The notes: generated by a model not told the origin, from the sequence alone. A stretch of DNA of 8,025 nucleotides from an uncultured Anaerovibrio sp. (GCA_900768695.1 CAAGDY010000033.1:1-8025), one strand, 5' to 3'. Positions 1 to 6,766 are shown, counted from the stretch's first letter. Program-made: numbers and translations.

Positions 1-4
1 TATC

Positions 5-186
5 TGTTCAGACAAAGAAAGGGATGAGTGAGGACAGTACGCATAGAAAACCTTTGTTGTGCCTCGTTACTTCATTCATCAGAGCCGCAGGCGATAGATG
101 AATGTTAGTAACGCGAGGCACAACTAGGAGCGCGAGCGTGTTTTCTATGGGTAGCTGTCCCGCTCAGCCCATTTTTAGTCTGAACA
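5..186. repeat. Long imperfect palindrome, candidate MITE or structured intergenic repeat
   Basis: Nearly the whole stretch is self-complementary. The ends are an exact 9-bp inverted repeat: TGTTCAGAC at 5-13 and GTCTGAACA at 178-186. Moving inward, GGACAG (32-37) pairs with 155-160, CATAGAAAAC (42-51) with 140-149, GTTGTGCCTCG (56-66) with 114-124, TTACT (67-71) with 107-111, and CATTCATC (73-80) with 97-104, leaving a 16-nt apical loop (81-96). The right arm has an extra GC-rich insert (125-139) without a partner. No open reading frame of note lies inside. The layout fits a non-autonomous miniature element or a REP/BIME-like hairpin repeat. No convincing target-site duplication is visible, partly because only four bases remain on the left. 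From 187 to the transporter stop I see no gene and no obvious terminator, so the hairpin may also mark the 3' end of that gene's transcript. The palindrome is directly visible; the mobile-element reading is inference. Confidence 0.6.
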
Positions 187-260
187 TAATCCACAAACTA
201 ACAAAATTCATCCGTTAATGTTCCAAAAGCCTCATACCTTCACGACGGCAAACTGAAATT

Positions 261-1154
261 TTAGTTTCTTTTTCCACGGTATTGTGAAATCACAAGCCCG
301 CCCAATGTAAGCACAATGCCCAGTCCTGACATGAGGGTAATCTGTTCACCGAGGACGATAACGGAGGTTATCACCGTTATGACAGGCACCATGTAGATAT
401 AGATGCTGGTCTGGATAGCCCCGATAACCTTTACGGCATAGTTCCATGTAACAAAGCACAGGGCAGAGGCGCCCAGTCCGAGAAAAACAAGATTGAGCAG
501 ATAGACAGGCTCCTGCAGTGGCTGCAGGCTCCAGCTGCAGTCGAAGAAGAGCAACGCGGGCATCATAAAGAGAATACCGTAGAAGAATATTCTCCTTGTC
601 ATGACAATGGTATTATATCCATAATTTCCAATGCCCTTGGTGATGACGGCATAAAATGCCCAGGCAAGGGCTGCCAGCATGGCCAGTACGTCCCCAGCAG
701 GATTCAGCTGCAGCTCGGCACCATTGAAGCTGATGAGTAAAATACCGGCCAATGCCACAAGAAAGCCAAAGAAAAACTTTTTGTTGACAGCTTCCTCATC
801 CACATGGGCAAAATATGCCACTATGGCAGTAAAGCATGGCGCGATGGAGGTGATTACCCCTACGTTGGAAGCCATGGTGTAGGTCAGGGCGATGTTTTCC
901 AGCAGGTAGTAGAGGCAGATGCCGCACAGACCGGCTGAGGCGAATATCAGCTCCTGCCGCAGGCTGGTTCCCTTCAATGGCTTTGGATAAATGATGGTCA
1001 GGGCAATCAGCCCCATAATAAAACGGAAAAAGAGAATTTCCACCGGCTGATATGCTTCCAGCAGTATTTTGGTGGAAACAAAGGTTGTACCCCAGAGAAT
1101 AATCGTCAGAATGGCAGCCAGGTGCCCCAGTTTTTGTGTATGTGTCAAAGTCAT
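261..1154 (-). CDS. EamA/DMT-superfamily membrane transporter (10 TM)
   Basis: The 297-residue product is a very hydrophobic inner-membrane protein with about ten predicted transmembrane helices in two homologous halves, roughly residues 15-143 and 153-290, as expected of EamA (drug/metabolite transporter) proteins of about 300 aa. Family-typical features are the WGTTFVSTK segment in the first helix (21-29), the RF pair at 44-45, and the PVITVITSVIVLGE segment (257-270) near the C-terminus, matching the usual P-(x)n-LGE signature. The tail is short and basic (YRGKRN). EamA proteins export or import metabolites, amino acids or drugs, but the substrate cannot be read from sequence. The ATG at 1152-1154 is only 2 nt from an AGGAGG (1157-1162); a TTG at codon 3 (1146-1148) would have an 8-nt spacing, so the true start may be two codons in. 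The gene stands alone, divergent from the GH18 gene, with its own leader and promoter candidate. Confidence 0.88.
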   Translation of the reverse strand: MTLTHTQKLGHLAAILTIILWGTTFVSTKILLEAYQPVEILFFRFIMGLIALTIIYPKPLKGTSLRQELIFASAGLCGICLYYLLENIALTYTMASNVGVITSIAPCFTAIVAYFAHVDEEAVNKKFFFGFLVALAGILLISFNGAELQLNPAGDVLAMLAALAWAFYAVITKGIGNYGYNTIVMTRRIFFYGILFMMPALLFFDCSWSLQPLQEPVYLLNLVFLGLGASALCFVTWNYAVKVIGAIQTSIYIYMVPVITVITSVIVLGEQITLMSGLGIVLTLGGLVISQYRGKRN

Positions 1155-1251
1155 CCCCTCCTAAATATTTATTATGCTGCAGGCGATTTTCTGTAAAAAC
1201 ATTCCCCTAGCAGTTGGTGCTACTTATGAATTTTTAGCCAAACAGCATAAT
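1155..1251 (-). promoter_or_regulatory. Structured 5' leader of the EamA transporter gene (candidate cis-regulatory RNA)
   Basis: If transcription starts about 7 nt after the promoter described below, the leader runs from about 1251 to 1155. Its first nine bases, ATTATGCTG (complement of 1243-1251), pair perfectly with CAGCATAAT (complement of 1171-1179), which ends 8 nt before the ribosome binding site. Inside this 63-nt loop is a second helix, ATTC with GAAT, and then TAGCA-CCAAC-TGCTA (complement of 1208-1222). A closing helix formed by the very 5' end, with a nested hairpin, is the general architecture of small leader RNAs. I do not recognise a known riboswitch class, and no terminator hairpin with a T-run follows. 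The pairings are seen in the sequence; a regulatory role is inferred. Confidence 0.35.
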
Positions 1252-1256
1252 GACAC

Positions 1257-1284
1257 ATTATAACATTAAAGGACGAAAAAACAA
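1257..1284 (-). promoter_or_regulatory. Probable promoter of the EamA transporter gene
   Basis: Read on the minus strand there is a perfect -10, TATAAT (complement of 1257-1262), preceded by TGT, giving an extended -10 (TGnTATAAT). A -35-like TTGTTT lies at 1279-1284, with a 16-bp spacer. This sigma-A/sigma-70-type arrangement would start transcription near 1250, leaving a leader of about 97 nt. A second, weaker candidate closer to the gene (TTTACA at 1192-1197 and TAATAA at 1169-1174, 17-bp spacer) would leave almost no room before the ribosome binding site and is less likely. Confidence 0.45.
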
Positions 1285-1332
1285 TGGGAAATATTATTTA
1301 TATTTTTAGTAGTATTTCTTTTCCCTATGAAT

Positions 1333-1338
1333 TATAAT
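1333..1338 (+). promoter_or_regulatory. Possible -10 element for the GH18 gene
   Basis: A perfect TATAAT lies in AT-rich DNA 41 bp before the GH18 start codon, which is a suitable distance. No good -35 hexamer lies 16-18 bp upstream (the best is TAGTAT at 1310-1315), so this is either an activator-dependent promoter or a chance match in AT-rich DNA. Confidence 0.3.
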
Positions 1339-1379
1339 TTAATGGAAGATAAAAGGATGCGGAAGGGGCGAGGAGCTGC

Positions 1380-2414
1380 ATGAAAAAGGCGGTAATAGCG
1401 GTATTTATGGTGCTGCTGCTGTGGGCAAATACAGCCCTGGCGGCAGGTCAGGTCAGCGTGCTGTGGGATTGGCAGGCACCGGGGGAAAAGGCAAGCAGGC
1501 TGGCGGAGCAGAATAAGCTTCCGGGAGTAAATGTACTTTCTCCCAGCTGGTTCATCATTGCCAATGAAAAGGGGAAAATCAAGGATAAGAAGGGCAATGT
1601 CAGCTTGGATTATGTCAGGCAGGCCCACGCACGGGGCTATCAGGTCTGGGCGCTGATTACCAACGACTTCAACCCGGATATGACGAAAAAGCTTCTGGCA
1701 AGCCCCATGGGCAGGGCAAATGCCGTCAGGGAAATGAAAGCATTGGCCAAAAAGTATGAGCTGGATGGTATCAATATCGACTTTGAAAATATTTATCCAG
1801 AGGACAAGGACAGCCTGACGGACTTTGTGGGGGAAATCAGCCGGGCCCTTCAGGCAGAGGGACTAACCGTTTCCATGGACATCACCATTCCCAGCAGCTC
1901 CGGCAGATGGTCCCGCTGCTATGACCGCAGGGCGCTGGCTGAGCAGGTGGATTACCTAATGCTGATGGCTTACGATGAGCATAGTGCGGCGTCTACTGTC
2001 AGCGGCTCAGTGGCATCCCTTGACTGGGTGGAAAGGGGCATAGAGGCAACACTGGCGGAAGGAGTGCCGCCTAAAAAGCTGCTTTTGGGCATGCCACTCT
2101 ACATGCGCATCTGGCAGGAGGATGTGAAGACCGGCAAGGCAAAGGGAAAGACCCTGTCCATGTCCCAGGCGGAAAAGCTGATTGAGGACAAGGGGCTGTC
2201 CCCGGTGTGGCTCGCTAACGAGGGCCAGTATTATTTTGAGTATGGGGAAGGCAAGAGCCGCTATCGGGTGTGGCAGGAAAACCGTCGCTCCCTGGCTTTG
2301 AAGGCGGCGCTTATCAGCCGTTACGATTTGGCTGGCAGCGCCTATTGGCGCAGTACATTGGAAACCCCTGATGTGTGGGAGCCACTGGCCCAGGTCATGG
2401 CAGCAGGCAGATAA
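1380..2414 (+). CDS. Secreted glycoside hydrolase family 18 protein
   Basis: The 344-residue product starts with a Sec signal peptide: MKK, a hydrophobic core at residues 4-16, and a TALA-A cleavage site near residue 21. A single GH18 TIM-barrel domain follows. Its catalytic motif DGINIDFE (129-136) fits the family DxxDxDxE signature, with Glu136 as the predicted acid/base. MAYDEH (196-201) carries the Met-x-Tyr-Asp that lines the active site, LLLGMPLYMRIW (235-246) is the next conserved strand, and a Trp-containing GSAYW segment near residue 325 fits the last strand. GH18 enzymes cleave beta-1,4 bonds next to N-acetylglucosamine by substrate-assisted catalysis. The overall look resembles the YaaH/YdhD/cortical-fragment-lytic-enzyme branch, which acts on peptidoglycan, but no LysM or SH3 wall-binding domain is present. 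The likely site is the cell envelope outside the membrane. AGGAG (1371-1375) supports the start. A terminator follows, so it is probably monocistronic and not part of the pst operon. Confidence 0.88.
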   Translation: MKKAVIAVFMVLLLWANTALAAGQVSVLWDWQAPGEKASRLAEQNKLPGVNVLSPSWFIIANEKGKIKDKKGNVSLDYVRQAHARGYQVWALITNDFNPDMTKKLLASPMGRANAVREMKALAKKYELDGINIDFENIYPEDKDSLTDFVGEISRALQAEGLTVSMDITIPSSSGRWSRCYDRRALAEQVDYLMLMAYDEHSAASTVSGSVASLDWVERGIEATLAEGVPPKKLLLGMPLYMRIWQEDVKTGKAKGKTLSMSQAEKLIEDKGLSPVWLANEGQYYFEYGEGKSRYRVWQENRRSLALKAALISRYDLAGSAYWRSTLETPDVWEPLAQVMAAGR

Positions 2415-2482
2415 AGGCTGGAATCCTGGCGAAATGGTGCGGAAATGCACATAACTATATACAGGCATCGATTAATGTATGT

Positions 2483-2531
2483 ATCCCTCCGGGGGAATGA
2501 GCAAATAGCTTGTTCTTTCGGAGGGATTTTT
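2483..2531 (+). terminator. Rho-independent terminator after the GH18 gene
   Basis: ATCCCTCCG (2483-2491) is perfectly complementary to CGGAGGGAT (2519-2527), followed directly by a run of five T (2527-2531). The 27-nt intervening part can itself pair (GAGCAA with TTGTTC, six pairs with one G-U). It separates the GH18 transcript from the phosphate operon, whose Pho box begins 17 bp further on. Confidence 0.8.
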
Positions 2532-2547
2532 GCATATCTGGCGGATA

Positions 2548-2602
2548 TTTACATTTTTTTTACAAAAACAGGCAAATGGACTTTACATTTGCGTATTAAT
2601 AT
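2548..2602 (+). promoter_or_regulatory. Pho box and promoter of the pst operon
   Basis: Three exact TTTACA hexamers lie at 2548-2553, 2559-2564 and 2582-2587. The first two are 11 bp apart and the third 23 bp on, that is, one helical turn and about two turns. This matches the tandem TT(A/T/C)ACA direct repeats bound by PhoP of Bacillus and the 11-bp periodicity of PhoB sites. A -10 candidate, TAATAT (2597-2602), starts 9 bp after the last repeat. No good -35 hexamer is present, as is usual for PhoB/PhoP-activated promoters where the activator replaces -35 recognition. Expected start is near 2609, giving a leader of about 47 nt. A near copy of the site stands before the ppx-like gene. The repeats are seen; binding by PhoP/PhoB is inferred. 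Confidence 0.8.
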
Positions 2603-2655
2603 ATAGCCATGTTCAGAGAAATCCGTAAACATTATTTGAAGGAGAGTGCAAGTAA

Positions 2656-3501
2656 ATGAAGAACATGAAGAAATTATTTTCAATTTTGTTATCAGTAATG
2701 ATGCTGGGGATTCTGGCAGCAGGCTGCGGCAGCGACAATAGCGGCAGCAGCTCCGGCCTCAAGGGCGCGGTATCCACCAACGGCTCCACCTCTATGGAGA
2801 AGGTTATCGGCATCCTGTCCGAGAAGTTCATGGCAGATAACAAGGGCGTAACCATTACCTATGATGCTTCCGGCTCCGGCACAGGCATCGAGGCAGTAAG
2901 CAAGGGCTCCACCGATATCGGTCTTTCCTCCCGCGCCCTGAAGGACAGCGAGAAGGCAAAGGGTCTGAAGGAAACTACTGTGGCTCTGGATGGCATCGCT
3001 ATCATCGTCAATGAGAAGTGCCCTGTAGATGACCTGAAGGTTGAGGATGTAGCTGCCCTGTTCAGCGGCGAGGCTGCTGACTGGAGCAAGTTCGGCGGCA
3101 ATGCAGGCAAGGTTGCTGCTATTGGCCGTGAGGCTGGTTCCGGTACCCGTGATGGTTTTGAGTCCATCACCAAGACCAAGGACAAGTGCAAGCTGGCTCA
3201 GGAGCTGACCTCCACCGGTGCCGTTATTGAGGCTGTCAAGAACAGCGAGGCTGCCATCGGCTACGCTTCCTTCGCTTCTGTAGAGAACCAGAAGGGCATC
3301 AAGGTTCTGAAGGTTAACGGTGTAGAGTGCAGTGAGGAAAACATTTCCAACGGCCAGTATGTTATCCAGCGTCCATTCAACCTGATTACCAAGGAAGGCG
3401 CAAAGCTCAGCGAGGCTGCCCAGGCTTTCTTTGACTTCATGACCTCCAAGGCAGCAGCAGAGCTGATTGTACAGGCGGGGGCCGGACCTACTGCTAAATA
3501 A
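2656..3501 (+). CDS. pstS: Phosphate ABC transporter substrate-binding lipoprotein PstS
   Basis: The 281-residue product is the extracytoplasmic phosphate receptor of the Pst importer. A lipoprotein signal covers residues 1-23, ending in ILAAG|C with the lipid-modified Cys24, followed by a Ser/Gly-rich linker (25-34). Phosphate-contacting segments of the PstS fold are visible: NGSTSMEKV (42-50), YDASGSGTG (69-77), GLSSR (89-93) and GREAGSGTRDGFE (157-169), the last being the most diagnostic. Length is normal for the short Firmicute-type PstS. AAGGAG (2639-2644) is 11 nt from the ATG; an in-frame ATG three codons later would be even further away, so the first is preferred. Codon choice is strongly biased (lysine mostly AAG, glycine GGC) compared with the next genes, consistent with high expression of the binding protein. 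It is the first gene of the operon, directly behind the Pho box, so it should be induced by phosphate starvation. Confidence 0.96.
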   Translation: MKNMKKLFSILLSVMMLGILAAGCGSDNSGSSSGLKGAVSTNGSTSMEKVIGILSEKFMADNKGVTITYDASGSGTGIEAVSKGSTDIGLSSRALKDSEKAKGLKETTVALDGIAIIVNEKCPVDDLKVEDVAALFSGEAADWSKFGGNAGKVAAIGREAGSGTRDGFESITKTKDKCKLAQELTSTGAVIEAVKNSEAAIGYASFASVENQKGIKVLKVNGVECSEENISNGQYVIQRPFNLITKEGAKLSEAAQAFFDFMTSKAAAELIVQAGAGPTAK

Positions 3502-3511
3502 GCAGGCTTTT
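3491..3511 (+). other. Small hairpin over the pstS stop codon
   Basis: CTGCT (3491-3495) and AGCAG (3501-3505) form a 5-bp stem with a 5-nt loop that contains part of the TAA stop, followed by GCTTTT (3506-3511). It is too weak for an efficient terminator, but it sits where many pst operons have an intercistronic stem-loop or processing site that keeps pstS mRNA in excess over the channel genes. The structure is visible; the function is speculative. Confidence 0.3.
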
Positions 3512-3532
3512 AGTGAAGAGGTCTGATGCTTT

Positions 3533-4423
3533 ATGAAAAATAAAACTAAATGGCAGGAAATAACTGAAAAAAGCATAAATGCAGTATTTATGCTGTGCGG
3601 TATCGTGGCTGTAGGCTTCGTGCTGTGCATCACGATACATCTGGTAATTGCCGGCCTGCCAGCAATTATGAAGATAGGTATTCCGGAGTTTATCTTCGGA
3701 ACCACATGGCAGCCTACTGCTTCCACGGTGGAGCCGTCCTTTGGCATCCTTCCTTTTATCCTCACCAGCATCTACGGTACGGCAGGCGCTGTGCTGATAG
3801 GTGTACCCGTTGGCCTTCTGACAGCGATTTTTCTGTCAAAGGCCGCTCCTCCGAGGTTTGCCAGGGTGATTCATACCGCCGTGGAGCTGCTGGCTGGTAT
3901 TCCTTCCGTTGTCTACGGCCTTGTAGGCATGATTATACTTGTTCCAGGCATCCAGAGGGTATTTTCCTTATCCTCTGGTGCCACCCTCTTAGCAGCTATC
4001 ATCGTGCTGACTATCATGATTTTACCGTCAATAATAAATGTGTCTGAGACTGCACTGAAGGCAGTACCCAGAGAGTACGAGGAAGCCTCTATGGCCCTGG
4101 GGGCAACCGAGATGGAAACATTTTTCAGGGTCAGTGTGCCGGCTGCCAAGAGCGGCATCGCGGCAGCCGTGGTTCTGGGAGTAGGCCGTGCTATCGGTGA
4201 GGCCATGGCGATTATTATGGTTTCCGGAAACGTGGCTAACATGCCGGGGCTGCTGGAATCTGTGCGGTTTATGACTACGGCAATCGCCTCCGAGATGTCA
4301 TACGCCGCCGCAGGTTCCCTGCAGCATCAGGCGCTGTTTTCCATCGGGCTGGTGCTGTTCCTGTTTATTATGATGATAAATGTATTCCTGAATGTATTTG
4401 TCAAGGGAAGGAAGGTGGCGTAG
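3533..4423 (+). CDS. pstC: Phosphate ABC transporter permease PstC
   Basis: The 296-residue inner-membrane protein has about six transmembrane helices and is one half of the phosphate channel, pairing with PstA. Diagnostic segments are GILPFILTSIYGTAGA (71-86), ELLAGIPSVVYGLVG (118-132), and the cytoplasmic EAA loop (about 183-203, EEASMALGA...VSVP), which docks onto the ATPase PstB, followed by GRAIGEAMAI (218-227). These motifs and the gene order separate PstC from PstA. The start ATG has AAGAGG (3516-3521) 11 nt upstream. An earlier ATG at 3526 in another frame stops after five codons. The gene lies 31 bp after pstS in the same transcription unit, and its stop is one base before the pstA start, implying translational coupling. 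Confidence 0.95.
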   Translation: MKNKTKWQEITEKSINAVFMLCGIVAVGFVLCITIHLVIAGLPAIMKIGIPEFIFGTTWQPTASTVEPSFGILPFILTSIYGTAGAVLIGVPVGLLTAIFLSKAAPPRFARVIHTAVELLAGIPSVVYGLVGMIILVPGIQRVFSLSSGATLLAAIIVLTIMILPSIINVSETALKAVPREYEEASMALGATEMETFFRVSVPAAKSGIAAAVVLGVGRAIGEAMAIIMVSGNVANMPGLLESVRFMTTAIASEMSYAAAGSLQHQALFSIGLVLFLFIMMINVFLNVFVKGRKVA

Positions 4424-4424
4424 G

Positions 4425-5315
4425 ATGGAAAATGCGGCTGTAAGCCGGGCGGCTATCCCGGACAGCAGCACCGCGGGATTTTCCCGGCGGAAGCTGTGGA
4501 ACCAGGGGGCGAGATGCCTCATCTGGGCCAGTGCGATTTTTACCTGCCTGCTGCTGGCCTTTATCATCGGCTATATATTTTACCGTGGTGTGCCTTATCT
4601 GTCCTGGGAGCTTCTGACAAGCCAGAGCAGCTATGTGAAAAAGACCATCGGTATCCTGCCGAACCTTTTGAATACGTTGTATATCATTGTGGTGGCTATG
4701 GCAGTTGTGCTGCCCCTTGGTACGGGCGCGGCCATCTACTTGACGGAGTATGCCTCCAACAAAAAGCTGGTAAACCTGATTGAGTTTGCGGCAGAGGCAC
4801 TGACCGGCATTCCGTCCATTATCTTCGGTCTTGCGGGCATGGTGCTGTTTTCCGAGATGTTTGGCCTGAAGCAGGGCATCCTGGCAGGCGGCCTGACCTT
4901 GGTAATGATGATACTGCCGGTGATTGTCCGCACTACCCAGGAGAGCCTGAAGACCGTGCCAAATGCCTATCGGGAGGGCGCTTTGGCCATGGGGGCCAGC
5001 AAATGGCACATGGTGCGCACCGTGGTGCTGCCCAATGCCATTGACGGCATTGTAACAGGCTGCATCCTCTCCGTAGGGCGTATTGTGGGTGAGTCGGCGG
5101 CACTTCTGTTTACGGCAGGCTTTGGCCTGGTGCTGAACGATTTTGTGACGGCGCTGGAATCCTCCTCCGCCACATTGACGGTGGCGCTTTATGTCTATGC
5201 CAGCGAGCGTGGTGAAACCAGTGTGGCCTTTGCCATCGCGGTGATTCTCATGACGCTGACGCTGCTTTTGAACTTCTCCGCCAACATGGCCGCCAAGAAG
5301 CTGAAAAATGTATAA
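4425..5315 (+). CDS. pstA: Phosphate ABC transporter permease PstA
   Basis: This is the second channel subunit, 296 residues with about six membrane helices. After a polar N-terminus (1-30) come the first helix (about 32-53), SYVKKTIGILPNLLNTLY (69-86), TEYASNKKLVNLIEFAAEAL (107-126), GIPSIIFGLAG (128-138), and the EAA loop (about 182-203, YREGALAMGAS...VVLP), followed by GRIVGESAAL (218-227). The start is chosen at 4425, one base after the pstC stop, with an AAGGTGG ribosome binding site at 4412-4418. An in-frame ATG at 4392 would give 11 more residues but would overlap pstC by 32 bp, lacks a ribosome binding site, and would add a highly charged stretch not expected in the family. The protein forms a heterodimer with PstC and binds a PstB dimer on the cytoplasmic side. 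Confidence 0.94.
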   Translation: MENAAVSRAAIPDSSTAGFSRRKLWNQGARCLIWASAIFTCLLLAFIIGYIFYRGVPYLSWELLTSQSSYVKKTIGILPNLLNTLYIIVVAMAVVLPLGTGAAIYLTEYASNKKLVNLIEFAAEALTGIPSIIFGLAGMVLFSEMFGLKQGILAGGLTLVMMILPVIVRTTQESLKTVPNAYREGALAMGASKWHMVRTVVLPNAIDGIVTGCILSVGRIVGESAALLFTAGFGLVLNDFVTALESSSATLTVALYVYASERGETSVAFAIAVILMTLTLLLNFSANMAAKKLKNV

Positions 5316-5332
5316 TAACGAAGGATAATTTT

Positions 5333-6088
5333 ATGAATACGATAATGGAAGTTAAGGACTTGAACCTGTGGTATGGTGACCATCATGCCCTCCATGACAT
5401 CAGCGTTGATATACCGCAAAACCAGATTACGGCGCTGATTGGTCCCTCCGGCTGCGGCAAGTCCACTTTTTTGAAAACACTGAATCGCATGAATGATTTG
5501 GTGGAGGGAATCAAAATCACAGGCAACGTGATTTATAACGGGGAAAATATCTATGCTCCAAAGGTGGATGTTACCTGGCTGAGAAAGCGGGTGGGCATGG
5601 TTTTTCAGAAGCCGAATCCGTTTCCTATGAGCATTTATGACAATATCGCCTATGGTCCCCGCACCCACGGCATTACCTCCAGGGTCAAGCTGGATGATAT
5701 CGTGGAAAAATCCCTGAAGGATGCTGCCATCTGGGACGAGGTGAAGGACAGGCTGAATACCTCGGCTCTGGGCATGTCCGGCGGTCAGCAGCAGCGCCTC
5801 TGCATTGCCAGGGCGCTGGCGGTGGAGCCTGATATCCTGCTGATGGATGAGTCCACCTCGGCGCTGGACCCGATTTCCACCGGCAAGATTGAGGAGCTGG
5901 CAGTGGAGCTGAAAAAGAAGTACACCGTGGTTATGGTTACCCACAACATGCAGCAGGCGGTGCGCGTATCTGATTACTGCGCCTTCTTCCTGCTGGGTGA
6001 TTTGGTGGAATTCAGTGAAACTGAGCAGATGTTTTCAGTGCCCAAGGACAGGCGGACTGAGGACTATATTACAGGGAGGTTCGGCTGA
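5333..6088 (+). CDS. pstB: Phosphate ABC transporter ATP-binding protein PstB
   Basis: The 251-residue cytoplasmic ATPase powers phosphate import. Motifs in order are Walker A GPSGCGKST (37-45), the PstB hallmark NRMNDLV (51-57), the Q-loop at Gln92 within FQKPNPFPMSIYDN (91-104), the ABC signature MSGGQQQR (148-155), Walker B ILLMDE (168-173) with catalytic Glu173, the D-loop SALDP (176-180), and the switch His204 (VTHNMQQA). The signature begins with Met rather than Leu, and the residue after the catalytic Glu is Ser where Pro is commonest in ABC ATPases (DEST instead of DEPT). Neither change touches a catalytic side chain. AAGGA (5321-5325) is 7 nt before the start. The gene follows pstA by 17 bp, and its stop overlaps the phoU start by one base (TGATG). 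Confidence 0.97.
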   Translation: MNTIMEVKDLNLWYGDHHALHDISVDIPQNQITALIGPSGCGKSTFLKTLNRMNDLVEGIKITGNVIYNGENIYAPKVDVTWLRKRVGMVFQKPNPFPMSIYDNIAYGPRTHGITSRVKLDDIVEKSLKDAAIWDEVKDRLNTSALGMSGGQQQRLCIARALAVEPDILLMDESTSALDPISTGKIEELAVELKKKYTVVMVTHNMQQAVRVSDYCAFFLLGDLVEFSETEQMFSVPKDRRTEDYITGRFG

Positions 6089-6735
6089 TGAGAGCATATT
6101 TCGACCAGCAGCTTGAGCTGCTGAAGGATGAGATGGTCTACATGGGCGGCCTCTGCGAAGAAGCTATCCAGCTTACGGTGGAGGCTCTGCTGAACGGCGA
6201 CATAAAGCGCGCCAAGACCATCAACAACATGATGAGCCAGATTAGCCAGCAGGAGCGTAGCATCGAGAATATCTGTCTGAAGCTTTTGATGCAGCAGCAG
6301 CCGGTAGCCAGAGATTTGCGCACTATTTCCGCAGCGCTGAAGATGGTGACGGATATGGAGCGCATCGGCATCCAGGCCTGCGAGATTGCGGAGATCATCT
6401 CCGTGGGCAATATCGAGCAGGCTGCGGACAAGGTGGATTTCCAGAAGATTTCCGATGCTGTCAGCAACATGGTTCACATGAGCCTGCAGGCCTTTGGCGA
6501 CAAGGATATGGAGCTTGCCAACGAGGTGCTGAAGTACGATGATGTGGTGGATAATCTCTTCTGCGACATCCGGGGCGATTTGGTTAGCAGACTGAAGGCA
6601 GGCAGCAACGATGCGGAGTATCTCATGGATATGATGATGATAGACAAGTATTTTGAGCGCATCGGCGACCACGCGGTGAATATCGCCAAGTGGGTGAATT
6701 TCTCCATCACCGGGGAAATTGAGATTATAGAATAG
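6088..6735 (+). CDS. phoU: Phosphate signalling and transport regulator PhoU
   Basis: The 215-residue, largely helical protein has two PhoU repeats, each a three-helix bundle, at about residues 10-105 and 115-212. The metal-binding helix signature occurs once per repeat: DMERIGIQACEIAE (89-102) and YFERIGDHAVNIAKW (188-202). In known systems PhoU binds PstB and the PAS domain of PhoR, holding the kinase in its inactive state when phosphate is plentiful and limiting uptake. Length matches the usual 210-240 aa. The start ATG shares its A with the pstB stop codon; GGGAGG (6074-6079) inside pstB lies 8 nt upstream, so translation is coupled. It is the last gene of the operon, followed by two hairpins, the second a strong terminator. 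No phoR or response-regulator gene lies in the window. Confidence 0.96.
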   Translation: MRAYFDQQLELLKDEMVYMGGLCEEAIQLTVEALLNGDIKRAKTINNMMSQISQQERSIENICLKLLMQQQPVARDLRTISAALKMVTDMERIGIQACEIAEIISVGNIEQAADKVDFQKISDAVSNMVHMSLQAFGDKDMELANEVLKYDDVVDNLFCDIRGDLVSRLKAGSNDAEYLMDMMMIDKYFERIGDHAVNIAKWVNFSITGEIEIIE

Positions 6736-6766
6736 GCTCCTTCTAATTTTATATAAAGATATCGCA

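Noticed and set aside
5..186. CRISPR array or tRNA/rRNA gene in the palindromic segment
   Set aside because: The repeats are inverted, not direct and regularly spaced, and no cloverleaf or CCA end can be drawn.
1192..1197. Single TTTACA on the minus strand before the EamA gene, as a Pho box
   Set aside because: Only one hexamer, with no phased partner. The real sites in this window have three.
2692..3771. Long minus-strand open frame (359 aa) opposite pstS and the start of pstC
   Set aside because: It lies antisense to an unambiguous pstS, crosses the intergenic gap, shows low-complexity Ala/Gly/Leu composition and no family motif. It is a shadow of the strong codon bias in pstS.
4392..4424. 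Upstream ATG extending pstA by 11 residues
   Set aside because: It would overlap pstC by 32 bp without a ribosome binding site, while the ATG at 4425 has a good one and sits right after the pstC stop.
5195..5944. Minus-strand open frame (249 aa) spanning the pstA end and pstB
   Set aside because: It crosses two real genes in antisense and has no recognisable motifs.
1380..6735. GH18 gene as part of the phosphate operon
   Set aside because: A clear terminator (2483-2531) and a separate Pho promoter lie between them, and the functions are not obviously linked.
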